Shown here one piece after another: positions 56,183 through 64,000 of a stretch of DNA of 64,000 nucleotides. The number at the start of each line of letters is the position of its first letter. Positions within the stretch are counted from its first letter, which is position 1. The position numbers were made by a program, and so were the translations under genes. The notes under the pieces are model-generated. The model searched no databases. It had not been told where the DNA came from and saw only the letters and a list, made by a program, of their open reading frames with translations. This stretch comes from Streptococcaceae bacterium (GTDB lineage: Bacteria; Bacillota; Bacilli; Lactobacillales; Streptococcaceae), in the NCBI GenBank assembly GCA_022484805.1, contig JAKVKP010000010.1, forward strand, positions 1-64,000. The letters run 5' to 3'.

Positions 56183-57190
56183 TTATTTTTCACTCTCTGT
56201 TGAAGCAAAATATTCTGTCAATTGACCGACAACATTGGTGGTTAACATTTTTTTAATTTGCGCAATCGTAACTGCCACTGCCTTAGCCTCAGTTGAACCA
56301 TGCGTTTTAACGACCGGAGCCTTTAAACCAAATAAAACCGCACCACCTGCATTTGAATAATCCATTTGATTTTTCATCGTCATCAGTCCTTCTTTAAGCA
56401 TTAAAGCACCTAGTTTACCTTTTAAGCCTTCATCCTTAATTGCCGTTTTCAATAATGACATAATGCCGCCAGCAGTACCTTCAATTGATTTCAAAACCGC
56501 ATTACCAGTAAAGCCATCAGTTACAACAACGTCAGCTACACCTGTTAAAATATCACGGCTTTCCACATTACCAATAAAATTAATTGCCGAATTTTCATTT
56601 AAAAGCTCGAAAGCTGCTTTAGTCAGTTTAGATCCCTTAGAAGCCTCGGTCCCATTGTTCAATAAGCCAACTGTTGGGTTTGCAATGCCTCGAACATTTT
56701 TTGCATAAAAAGAACCGAGAATCGCAAATTGCTCAATGTGCTTCGCTTCGTTATCTGCATTAGCACCTAAGTCCAACATATCAAAGCCAGTCATTTTGTC
56801 GCCTAATACCGGTAGCGTTGTCATCAGACCAGGTCGTTCAATCTGTTTGATTCGTCCGACAATAAAAAGACCTGCGGCAAGTAAGGCTCCCGTATTTCCA
56901 GCTGAAAAAACAGCATCTGCTTGACCATCTTTAACTGCCTGTGCAGCTAAAACCATCGAAGCCTGTTTTTTCTTACGGATTGATTTCACTGGCTCATCAT
57001 CCGATTCTATTTTTTCATCCGTATGGATAATTGTGATATTTTTGTCATCGCTTAAATATTGACGAATTGCGTCTTCCTTACCAAAAAGCAAAAATTCTAA
57101 TTCTGGATTTTCATTTTTAGCAATATTAACACCCTCAATGATTGCTTTTGGTGCATTATCGCCACCCATTGCGTCTACGGCAATTTTCAC
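56183..57190 (-). CDS. plsX: Phosphate acyltransferase PlsX
   Basis: A 335-residue enzyme that makes acyl-phosphate from acyl-ACP, the first step of phospholipid synthesis in Gram-positive bacteria (then PlsY). [15 protein letters not shown] at the start, [19 protein letters not shown] and [13 protein letters not shown] are the family motifs. Length is normal. It starts after AAAAAAGGAGCAATAAC and precedes acpP in one transcript. RecG is encoded 163 bp upstream on the same strand, a common gene order. Confidence 0.96.
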   Translation of the reverse strand: MKIAVDAMGGDNAPKAIIEGVNIAKNENPELEFLLFGKEDAIRQYLSDDKNITIIHTDEKIESDDEPVKSIRKKKQASMVLAAQAVKDGQADAVFSAGNTGALLAAGLFIVGRIKQIERPGLMTTLPVLGDKMTGFDMLDLGANADNEAKHIEQFAILGSFYAKNVRGIANPTVGLLNNGTEASKGSKLTKAAFELLNENSAINFIGNVESRDILTGVADVVVTDGFTGNAVLKSIEGTAGGIMSLLKTAIKDEGLKGKLGALMLKEGLMTMKNQMDYSNAGGAVLFGLKAPVVKTHGSTEAKAVAVTIAQIKKMLTTNVVGQLTEYFASTESEK

Positions 57191-57353
57191 GTTATTGCTC
57201 CTTTTTTATTAATTGCTTATTAATCATAATACAAAATATAAAGAATGAATTTTATAGAAGTATAATGACATTTATTGTTTAATCGTTAATACATTGGATA
57301 CGTACTAAAAGATTATAACATGATTAATCATGCGTTTGTCAACTATTGATTGA

Positions 57354-59384
57354 CTAATCAAAAATCGACTGTTTAGATTCGTTCAAACTTTTAAACAAAC
57401 CTTGAAATTCAGTTCTTGCTTGCCAATTCTTAATTTGCCAAATTTTTTCGGCATCTTGGCGTGCAGTTTCTAAAATGTTATTGTCATTAACAATATCAGC
57501 AACTAGAAACTCTGGCAAACCAGACTGTTTCAAACCAAATACTTCTCCCGCACCACGCATTTCCAAGTCCTTTTGGGCAAGAACAAAACCATTACTAACC
57601 TCAGTCATAATCGTGAGACGTTCTTTACCTTGTTTTGTTTTTGGGTTTGCTACTAAAACTGCATAGGATTTTGCCTCACCTCTACCAATTCGTCCACGTA
57701 GCTGATGTAACTGAGCAAGACCAAAACGATCCGCATCCATAATAACCATCACTGTAGCATTTGGCACATTAACTCCAACCTCAATCACAGTAGTTGATAC
57801 CAGTATATCGATTTGATGTGCTTTAAAGGCCTGCATAATTGCCTCTTTTTCATCGTTTTTCATTTTACCATGAAGTAAGGCAACTCTAGCCTTTCCAGTA
57901 TAAAACTGACTTAATTCTTCGAATAGCTCGGTCGCATTTTTCAAATCCAGTTGTTCGCTCTCTTCAATCAATGGTGAAATAAAATAGGCTTGATGACCAT
58001 GATTTAATTCCACCTCCAACCAGGACAATACTTTAGGCAATGCTTGATGCTTGACCCATCTAGTTTGGATTGGCTTGCGACCTGCAGGTAGCTCATCAAT
58101 AATTGAAACGTCCATTTCCCCATAGACCGTAATCGCTAAGGTTCTAGGGATTGGTGTCGCTGTCATCATCAAAACGTCTGGATTTTGACCCTTTTCACGA
58201 AATATCTTTCGTTGATTAACACCGAAACGATGCTGTTCATCGGTGATTACCAAGCCTAAATTTGAAAAACTAACCGCTTCTTGAATAATAGCATGCGTAC
58301 CAATAACCATTTGAATCTGACCATCTGCAATTTTAGCTAAAATTTGCTGCTTTTCCTTCGCCTTCATCCCACTAGTCAACCTAGCAATTTGAATTTTGTT
58401 ACCAAATAAGGCTTTTAAACTTTCGAAATGCTGAATTGCCAAAATTTCAGTAGGTACCATTAAGGCAGATTGAAAGCCAGCGGTATGACTCGCATACATC
58501 GCAATTGCCGCAATCACTGTCTTGCCACTCCCAACATCCCCCTGTAAAAGGCGATTCATGTGAAAAGGAGATTTCAAATCAGCTAATATTTCTTCCAAGA
58601 CACGATTTTGAGCTACCGTCAGGCTAAATGGCAGAATTGCAATCAGTTGCGCCACTGCTTCATTGGAATAATTAATCGTTAAGCCACTATCAACCTGTCT
58701 ATCTTGATAACGAATTGACTGAAGCTGTAACTGAAATAATAACAATTCTTGATATTTCATGCGTCGGCCTGCTTGATGATATTCAGCCTCGCTATTTGGT
58801 AAGTGTAGAGCGCTAACCGCCTGACTGTATGACATTAGTCGATAACGCTTTAACAAATCAATCGGAAGGATTTCTTGAAATAATTCTGAATAGCCTAAAT
58901 CAAGTGCTTGTCTTACCCATTTTTCTAGCTCACTTTGCTTAACATGCTTATTTGTATGATAAACACCTTGAAAATCACCTGCTTGGAATTTTGCACCAAG
59001 AATTTTCAAGCCTGTTAACGCCTTTCTAGTATCATCCCATTTTCCAAAAATCATTGTTTCATAATTAGCTGCCACTTTATCTTTTAAATATGGCTGATTA
59101 AAAAAGGACACCGAAATCACTGCATCCTCTTGCTTTATTTTAAAGGTTAGTTTATTTCGTTTATGACCAAAGTAATTAACAACAGGCTCCGTTACCACCT
59201 GACCGACTAAGACTGCCTTTTCTCCGTCTACCAAGTCATAAACTGATTTACTAGCAAAATCTTCGTAGCGAAAGGGAAAATTTAATAATAAATCTTGAAT
59301 AGTGGAAATCCCTAAGGTTGCTAAAGCAGCTATTTTTTTCGGACCGATACCAGCTAAAATACCGACTGAGTCTTGTAGATTCAT
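57354..59384 (-). CDS. recG: ATP-dependent DNA helicase RecG
   Basis: A 676-residue branched-DNA helicase that remodels stalled forks and Holliday junctions. The wedge/OB domain occupies the first 170 residues. Helicase motifs follow: RLLQGDVGSGKTVIA (I), MVPTEILA (Ia), VITDEQHRFG (II, DEQH), MMTATPIPRTLA (III), STTVIEVGVNVPNAT (V) and QLRGRIGRGE (VI). Length is normal. The start follows AAAGGGGTAATTTA. The parB-type gene and a small gene lie just upstream on the same strand. Confidence 0.96.
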   Translation of the reverse strand: MNLQDSVGILAGIGPKKIAALATLGISTIQDLLLNFPFRYEDFASKSVYDLVDGEKAVLVGQVVTEPVVNYFGHKRNKLTFKIKQEDAVISVSFFNQPYLKDKVAANYETMIFGKWDDTRKALTGLKILGAKFQAGDFQGVYHTNKHVKQSELEKWVRQALDLGYSELFQEILPIDLLKRYRLMSYSQAVSALHLPNSEAEYHQAGRRMKYQELLLFQLQLQSIRYQDRQVDSGLTINYSNEAVAQLIAILPFSLTVAQNRVLEEILADLKSPFHMNRLLQGDVGSGKTVIAAIAMYASHTAGFQSALMVPTEILAIQHFESLKALFGNKIQIARLTSGMKAKEKQQILAKIADGQIQMVIGTHAIIQEAVSFSNLGLVITDEQHRFGVNQRKIFREKGQNPDVLMMTATPIPRTLAITVYGEMDVSIIDELPAGRKPIQTRWVKHQALPKVLSWLEVELNHGHQAYFISPLIEESEQLDLKNATELFEELSQFYTGKARVALLHGKMKNDEKEAIMQAFKAHQIDILVSTTVIEVGVNVPNATVMVIMDADRFGLAQLHQLRGRIGRGEAKSYAVLVANPKTKQGKERLTIMTEVSNGFVLAQKDLEMRGAGEVFGLKQSGLPEFLVADIVNDNNILETARQDAEKIWQIKNWQARTEFQGLFKSLNESKQSIFD

Positions 59385-59437
59385 TAAATTACCCCTTTCT
59401 ATAAAATTAATACTTAAGCCTACGACTTCTGCTCGCT

Positions 59438-59749
59438 TTAAAGCACCTTAATCGCCTTGGCAATATATGAAATTGCTTCACCATTCCGATTGGCAATTAG
59501 CCCTTCAAATTCAACTAAATCACCTGATTTAATTTCAAGCTGACTATTTGGTCCAAAAACTTTAATCTCCGTTCTTTTTTGACCAACCGGTGAAGTTTCA
59601 AGCGTTTCAATCTCAAAAATAACACCTGCAACGGTCTCTGCTGGTTGAGCCAACCGACCATAAATATTAACAGGTGAAATCTTTTGAATCCTAAACTGAT
59701 CTCCAATCTCAGTGAAGGGAAAATCCTTTAATTGCAACTGCTCACTCAT
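59438..59749 (-). CDS. Small protein of unknown function behind parB
   Basis: A 103-residue, beta-rich, soluble protein (pI near neutral) with no membrane segment, cysteine or known motif. Alternating hydrophobic strands (GVIFEIETLET, RTEIKVFG, SGDLVEFEGLIANRNGEAISYIAKAIKVL) look like a small OB-fold or similar barrel. It begins one base after the parB-type stop with GAGAGG inside that gene, so the two are co-translated. It ends 53 bp before recG. An OB-fold binding protein is a guess only. Confidence 0.75.
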   Translation of the reverse strand: MSEQLQLKDFPFTEIGDQFRIQKISPVNIYGRLAQPAETVAGVIFEIETLETSPVGQKRTEIKVFGPNSQLEIKSGDLVEFEGLIANRNGEAISYIAKAIKVL

Positions 59750-59750
59750 T

Positions 59751-60542
59751 TCATATTTCCTCTCTTATTCCTAAAAGTTCTAAAATTCGATTCAACTCAT
59801 CTAAATCAGCATAATTTAGCTCAATTTTACCTTTTGACTCACTACCTTTAATTGTAACAACCGTACCAAAACGATGCTTTAAACTTTCCTCAACATCAGA
59901 AAGAAAAAGGTTCTTTTTTGAATTTGGCACTTGGGCTTGCTTCATCTCTTGACGGACAATTTGCTCTAATTGTCTGACGGTCAAGCCTTCGACTATTGCT
60001 CTGTCGGCTAATTCAAGTTGTGCTTTTTCATCCTTTAATCCCAATAAGGTGCGTGCTTGAACATTAGATAATTTTTGAGCCTTAACTGCTTCTTGAATTC
60101 TTTCAGGCAAACCCAATAAACGGAGCATATTCGTCAAATAAGTACGTGATTTACCAACCACTTCAGCTAGCTGCTCCTGAGTCAACTGCTGATTTTTTAT
60201 AATATTTTGATAGGCTAATGCTTCTTCAATGGGATTCAAATCCTGACGTTGAATATTTTCTAAAAGTGCAACCGTCTCAACCTGATTGGCAGTAAATTGC
60301 CGAATAATCGCTGGAATTTCTGTCAAACCTGCCAGCGCACTCGCTCGAAAACGGCGTTCACCAGCGACAATCTCATAACCAAACAATGCGGAAGGTTGAA
60401 CAATAATTGGTTGAATTAAACCAATACTTTTTATCGACTGCGCCAACGACTTAAGCTCATTATCGTCAAAATAAGTACGTGGCTGCTTCGGATTAGCTCG
60501 AATTTCTGATAAGGGTAGGGTAATCATCTGCTCATTTTTCAT
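59751..60542 (-). CDS. parB: ParB/Spo0J-family partition protein without adjacent ParA
   Basis: A 263-residue ParB/Spo0J-type protein. The CTP-binding ParB domain has GYEIVAGERRFRAS and ENIQRQDLNPIEEA, the helix-turn-helix follows (LTQEQLAEVVGKSRTYLTNMLRLL), and a C-terminal dimer domain ends at 263. It binds parS and loads condensin in relatives. No parA/soj gene adjoins and no rnpA, gid or oriC genes are in the window, so it lies away from the usual origin neighbourhood. Noc is the main alternative. Confidence 0.88.
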   Translation of the reverse strand: MKNEQMITLPLSEIRANPKQPRTYFDDNELKSLAQSIKSIGLIQPIIVQPSALFGYEIVAGERRFRASALAGLTEIPAIIRQFTANQVETVALLENIQRQDLNPIEEALAYQNIIKNQQLTQEQLAEVVGKSRTYLTNMLRLLGLPERIQEAVKAQKLSNVQARTLLGLKDEKAQLELADRAIVEGLTVRQLEQIVRQEMKQAQVPNSKKNLFLSDVEESLKHRFGTVVTIKGSESKGKIELNYADLDELNRILELLGIREEI

Positions 60543-60609
60543 AGCCTTATTATAGCACTAATTCATTTCCACTCTCAAATCAGTGCTATCAAACTCATAT
60601 ATTTAGCAA

Positions 60610-61134
60610 TTATTCAAGTATAGATACCAATTCTATAATTAAGTCTGCGACTTCTGTCTCAGATTTATCATTTGAATAACTCATCCAGTCAATCATTACT
60701 GTAACAAGTCCACCTTCGATAAATTTTTTTTGAAAATGGCTAATCTCATAAGGTAAAATAGCTAAGCTCAGCACGACTTCCAAATATTTGCTAAAGGACT
60801 GATAAAGTAAACCTGTAAGCTGATGCTTAACTAATAATTTCGCGAGTCGCTCATCGTTTCGCCAATATGAAAAACATAGAACTAATGCCGTTTTTAGAGT
60901 TAAGGTCTTATGTTTCCTAATTTCATTAAAATAACGTTCAAAAACAAGGCTAATATGTTCCAGTATCACATCTTCCTTACTTTTAAAATGGCGGTAATAG
61001 GTTAATCTTGAAATTCCTGCTCTTTCAGTTAAAGCTTTAATCGTGATGCTTTCAAATGCCTGAGTCTCCATCATTTCTAAAAGTGTTTCTGTTAACAAAT
61101 ATTTACTCTGCTCTGCTTGACTTCTTTGTTTCAT
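60610..61134 (-). CDS. TetR-family transcriptional regulator
   Basis: A 174-residue TetR-type repressor. The DNA-binding region is ITIKALTERAGISRLTYYRHFKSKEDVI (about 30-57). The C-terminal ligand domain resembles the TetR_C group found in streptococci and lactococci, but the ligand is unknown. ATG 61134 after AGGGAGATTAGCG is preferred to the longer frame. It diverges from the membrane protein and SDR genes and is their likely regulator, as TGTAACA repeats lie in the shared spacer. Confidence 0.9.
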   Translation of the reverse strand: MKQRSQAEQSKYLLTETLLEMMETQAFESITIKALTERAGISRLTYYRHFKSKEDVILEHISLVFERYFNEIRKHKTLTLKTALVLCFSYWRNDERLAKLLVKHQLTGLLYQSFSKYLEVVLSLAILPYEISHFQKKFIEGGLVTVMIDWMSYSNDKSETEVADLIIELVSILE

Positions 61135-61152
61135 CGCTAATCTCCCTAAACT

Positions 61153-61227
61153 GTAACAAATCATTAAAATTGTATCTTGTAGCTAATTAATTAACATTAT
61201 ACAATAATAAATGTAACATCTGTAACA
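61153..61227. promoter_or_regulatory. Divergent promoter region with TGTAACA repeats
   Basis: TGTAACA occurs three times (about 61153, 61213 and 61222), the last two as ATGTAACATCTGTAACAT. A minus-strand -10 TATAAT (61196-61201) with TTACAG (61220-61225) 18 bp upstream would put the repeats on the TetR gene promoter. The order suits autoregulation. Confidence 0.5.
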
Positions 61228-61261
61228 TATATTTTGAAGTAGAACCGGAGATGAATTTGAT

Positions 61262-61894
61262 ATGAAGGAATTTATGATGCTACTAAGTGGCATTTGCTGG
61301 TCAGTTGTCTATATTGAACTTATTCATAGTGGATTGAAATATAAAACCTATGGCATGCCGTTATTTGCACTAGGATTAAACTTTGCTTGGGAAGTTATTT
61401 ATTCCATTGATGAATTAATTCTTGGTGCTGCTAGCCTACAAGGCTGGGTCAATCTAGTTTGGGCAACGTTAGATGCCATCATTGTCTATACTTACTTTAA
61501 ATATGGTCAAAAGTATTATACCGACGAGGTACAAAAATACTTTATACCATTTAGTATTTTAGTTTTCATAACCTGTTTTGCCATGCAGTTTGCGTTTTAT
61601 TTCCAATTTGATACCGTAACAGCATCCCAATATTCAGCCTTTGCACAAAATGCCGCGATGTCTATTATGTTTTTAGTGATGCTATTTCAAAGAAAGGATA
61701 CTGAAGGTCAAACCATTTTAATGGCTGTTGCAAAATGGATTGGCACTTTCGTACCAACCATTCTTGGTGGTTTTTTAGAGAGCATTAATATTTATATTAT
61801 TATTATGGGCGGTATTTGCTTCGTTTTTGATGCTTTATATACCATCTTTCTAAAAAAGAAAAAGATAAAGAATCGTAGTAGTGAATATATTTAA
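61262..61894 (+). CDS. Seven-helix membrane protein resembling Pyr4/PaxB terpene cyclases
   Basis: A 210-residue protein with about seven membrane helices. The segment YKTYGMPLFALGLNFAWEVI (28-47) closely follows the TYGMxxxxLxxNxAWExxY signature of fungal integral-membrane terpene cyclases (PaxB, Pyr4, AtmB), including the catalytic Glu (Glu44). Near the end GICFVFDALYTIFL places an Asp (Asp190) where that family has its second catalytic acid. The 146-residue distance between the two acids is close to the fungal spacing. Actinobacterial relatives (DmtA1) exist, so a bacterial member is possible. The SDR gene follows 18 bp later. A generic membrane protein of unknown function is the alternative. 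Confidence 0.6.
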   Translation: MKEFMMLLSGICWSVVYIELIHSGLKYKTYGMPLFALGLNFAWEVIYSIDELILGAASLQGWVNLVWATLDAIIVYTYFKYGQKYYTDEVQKYFIPFSILVFITCFAMQFAFYFQFDTVTASQYSAFAQNAAMSIMFLVMLFQRKDTEGQTILMAVAKWIGTFVPTILGGFLESINIYIIIMGGICFVFDALYTIFLKKKKIKNRSSEYI

Positions 61895-61912
61895 AAATTG
61901 GAGGGACTTTCA

Positions 61913-62752
61913 ATGAAAAACAAAACAATTTTATTAACAGGAATAACCGATGGCTTAGGCAGGCATATCATTGAATTACTAGCTGAAAATAATAATACAT
62001 ATATATTAATTGGGCGAAATAAAGAAAAACTAAAGAAAATTGAAACCTTAATCCAACAAAAAAATAAAAATAGTAAGGTGGATATCTATGTTAGTGATCT
62101 TTCATTACTAAATGAAGTCAAAATTAGTGCAAACCAAATTAAAGAAAAACATCCAGTCATTGATTATCTGATCCATAACGCAGGTGCTGTTCCTAAAGAC
62201 AAAGGACAAAAGACTAAGGAAGGCTTAAATTTTGCACTCGCTTTAAATTATCTTTCTCCGTTATTAATCACTGAAACTGTAAGATCATCTTTATCAGCCT
62301 CTAATTCACCAATCATCTATTACACAACTACTCAGATGATGCCCAAAAAATTCAATTCAAAAGAAATAGATGAAATTGCTAACTTAACAGCTATGAAAAG
62401 TTATTCCGTCAGTAAACTAATGTTTTGTCTATATCTGGAAAACTTAGCAAATCATTTCAATTTTGATATTAAAATTTTCGATCCAACAACGATGTATACA
62501 AGCACACTGACTAAGGTATTTCCAGATAAATTACAATGGCTAAGTCCCATTGCTAAACTATTCTCTAAATCACCAGAAAAGGTTGCCCAATCAGTGGTCA
62601 AGATATTAAATAAAAATGATAACACTGGCACAATTCATTACTATATTTTGGATAAATTAAGTGAGCCGAAGGCAGATTTGAAAAATCAGAAATTACAGAA
62701 TAATGTCATTTCTTTTGGTGAAAATTTATTGAATGCTACTTTAAAAAAATAA
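61913..62752 (+). CDS. Short-chain dehydrogenase/reductase
   Basis: A 279-residue classical-type SDR. The nucleotide loop is LTGITDGLGRHI (TGxxxGxG), NAG is in IHNAGAVPKDK, and the catalytic Tyr-Lys pair is in SYSVSK. The longer C-terminal half and the IFDPTTMYTSTLTKVFP segment recall retinol-dehydrogenase-like SDRs acting on lipophilic alcohols or ketones. ATG 61913 after TTGGAGGGACTTTCA is chosen. A TTG upstream is in the ribosome site. It forms an operon with the membrane protein. Confidence 0.88.
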   Translation: MKNKTILLTGITDGLGRHIIELLAENNNTYILIGRNKEKLKKIETLIQQKNKNSKVDIYVSDLSLLNEVKISANQIKEKHPVIDYLIHNAGAVPKDKGQKTKEGLNFALALNYLSPLLITETVRSSLSASNSPIIYYTTTQMMPKKFNSKEIDEIANLTAMKSYSVSKLMFCLYLENLANHFNFDIKIFDPTTMYTSTLTKVFPDKLQWLSPIAKLFSKSPEKVAQSVVKILNKNDNTGTIHYYILDKLSEPKADLKNQKLQNNVISFGENLLNATLKK

Positions 62753-62873
62753 TTTTAAAACAAATTTCACTTTGTTAAGAATGATTTGCAATTTTTATCA
62801 ATCACATCTAAACTACAATAAAGTATAATCGGTTGAGATAAAACCATCCAATTTGTCAGTGTAGGGAGGACTA

Positions 62874-64000
62874 ATGAAGCAGCAGCCAAAATATATTCAA
62901 ATTATTGAGGAAATTAAGCGACGCATTAAAGCAGGAGATTATCCGATTGGCAGTCGGCTACCAAGCGAAAGAATGCTTGCAGAGCAATTCAAGGTAAATC
63001 GCTCAACAATTATTAGAAGCTACGAAGAATTGACGGCAATTGGCGTTTTGGAGCGTCGTGTTGGTAGTGGGACATATGTCAGCGAGAATTATAATTTACT
63101 CTTTGAAGGACAAACCAATTGGTATCAAACTTTAACCAATCACCCTATTTCAACTCAATCCAGCTATCAAGACAGAATTACCAAGTATAGAAAAAAAGCG
63201 ATGGATTTATATACTGGTGAACTCTCATCACAATTAATTCCAAATTTTAACTTTCCCTCATTCGACTGGGCTGAAATTGCTGATAGGAAACAAGATAGCA
63301 GTGGACTTGTCGACCTTAAGGAAGCTGTTTGTAAGCACTTAAAAAGACAGAATATAGCAGTGAATCCAGATGAGGTACTCATCACAAGTGGCGCGAGACA
63401 AGCATTGTTTCTCATTTTACAGGTACTACTATCACCCGGAGATGCCGTTGCAACTGAATCACCATCCTTTTTATATCGACTATCGTTATTTCAATCTGCA
63501 GGTATCAAAACAATTCAAATTCCGCTGGATATTCAACGTAAAAAGATTGATATTCATGCCTTGGAAAAAGCCTTTCAAAATAATAAAATTAAATTTTTAA
63601 TCTTAAATCCAAACTTTCATAATCCTACTGGCATTACTTTAACAAGCGAAAATCGTCAAGAGTTGATTCAAATTTGTGCAAATTATCAAATTCCGATTAT
63701 TGAAGATGATGTCTTTCAGCTTTTTAACTTTACAGGTCAAAAGATACTGCCGCTGAAAAGTTTAGATAGCCTAAACGTGATTTATCTCGGTTCGCTTTCA
63801 AAAGTTCTAGGGAGCAATATCAATATCGGTTGGTGTATTGCACCACCGTTTATGGTCAAAAAATTAGCAGAAGCACGAGAATTAATGGATTTTAGTCTTA
63901 ATATTTTCCCGCAGATTATCGCAACACAAGCTTTTAACTCAGCAGAATTTAAAGAAAAAATTAATCAAACTAATCAAATACTTAAGCAAAGGCATACTGA
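62874..64000 (+). CDS. MocR-type GntR/aminotransferase regulator (cut by window end)
   Basis: At least 375 residues are visible and the frame is open to the window edge. An N-terminal GntR winged helix (KRRIKAGDYPIGSRLPSER, VNRSTIIRSYEEL) is joined to a fold-type I aminotransferase domain with LNPNFHNPTGITL and the PLP Lys in YLGSLSKVLGSN. This is the MocR/PdxR architecture. Such proteins sense PLP, GABA or related ligands. A TATAAT (62824-62829) lies 45 bp before the ATG, which follows GTAGGGAGGACTA. No pdx or gab gene is in view to give the target. Confidence 0.9.
   Translation, partial: MKQQPKYIQIIEEIKRRIKAGDYPIGSRLPSERMLAEQFKVNRSTIIRSYEELTAIGVLERRVGSGTYVSENYNLLFEGQTNWYQTLTNHPISTQSSYQDRITKYRKKAMDLYTGELSSQLIPNFNFPSFDWAEIADRKQDSSGLVDLKEAVCKHLKRQNIAVNPDEVLITSGARQALFLILQVLLSPGDAVATESPSFLYRLSLFQSAGIKTIQIPLDIQRKKIDIHALEKAFQNNKIKFLILNPNFHNPTGITLTSENRQELIQICANYQIPIIEDDVFQLFNFTGQKILPLKSLDSLNVIYLGSLSKVLGSNINIGWCIAPPFMVKKLAEARELMDFSLNIFPQIIATQAFNSAEFKEKINQTNQILKQRHT

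Overview
The window is a chromosomal segment of a low-GC Gram-positive coccus of the order Lactobacillales. This rests on EzrA, RodA, MprF, an Lsa-type ABC-F protein, a DUF3270 protein, FolT under a THF riboswitch, strong AGGAGG-type ribosome binding sites and AT-rich spacers with U-tailed terminators. An Aerococcaceae or Streptococcaceae relative fits, but no rRNA, tRNA or other clean taxonomic marker is present, so the family is a guess. No phage, insertion sequence, CRISPR array, tRNA or rRNA was seen. Most of the window is ordinary chromosome, with a few accessory islands.

Layout. 1-5.3 kb: the start of a minus-strand membrane gene, a 5-bp tandem repeat, a two-component system, and a P1B-4 metal exporter with its ArsR regulator and an operator palindrome. 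5.4-8.6 kb: QueH, a PAP2 phosphatase and the MnmL/MnmM tRNA modification pair. 8.6-13.7 kb: an unusual operon of acyltransferase-3, AMP-forming ligase and an SsuABC-type importer. 14-15.7 kb: an Lsa-type antibiotic-resistance ABC-F gene behind a leader-peptide attenuator. 15.9-20.7 kb: EzrA and the dTDP-rhamnose genes rfbA, rfbC and rfbB, with a duplicated rfbB tail. 20.9-28.7 kb: a hydrolase with MprF, Dat, an ArsC-like protein, RodA and PurA. 28.8-36.7 kb: FolT with a THF riboswitch, a HAD protein, alpha-carbonic anhydrase, a wall-associated serine hydrolase, and two U32 proteins of the TrhP type. 37-39 kb: aspartate kinase and a flavin-binding-like protein.

39-50 kb is the main accessory region. 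A UrtABCDE-type importer, a cytidylate-kinase-like protein and an N-carbamoyl amidohydrolase form one operon. A class III aminotransferase and an iron alcohol dehydrogenase form a second, and a PucR regulator lies between them. The two operon promoters share a 20-bp palindrome-like site at the same distance from their -10 boxes. Together the genes read as a nitrogen-salvage route for an imported ureido compound: decarbamoylation, transamination, then reduction of the semialdehyde. N-carbamoyl-beta-alanine is the leading substrate guess.

50-60.5 kb holds SstT, AhpC/AhpF, a HAD phosphatase, a PdxK/ThiD kinase, AcpP-PlsX, RecG and an orphan ParB with a small partner. 60.6-62.8 kb holds a TetR regulator diverging from a seven-helix membrane protein and an SDR. 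The membrane protein carries the NxxWExxY and C-terminal Asp signatures of Pyr4/PaxB integral-membrane terpene cyclases and is the most novel-looking gene here. The window ends inside a MocR-type regulator. A dispersed 110-260 bp intergenic element with a UUCG-loop terminator at its head occurs three times.
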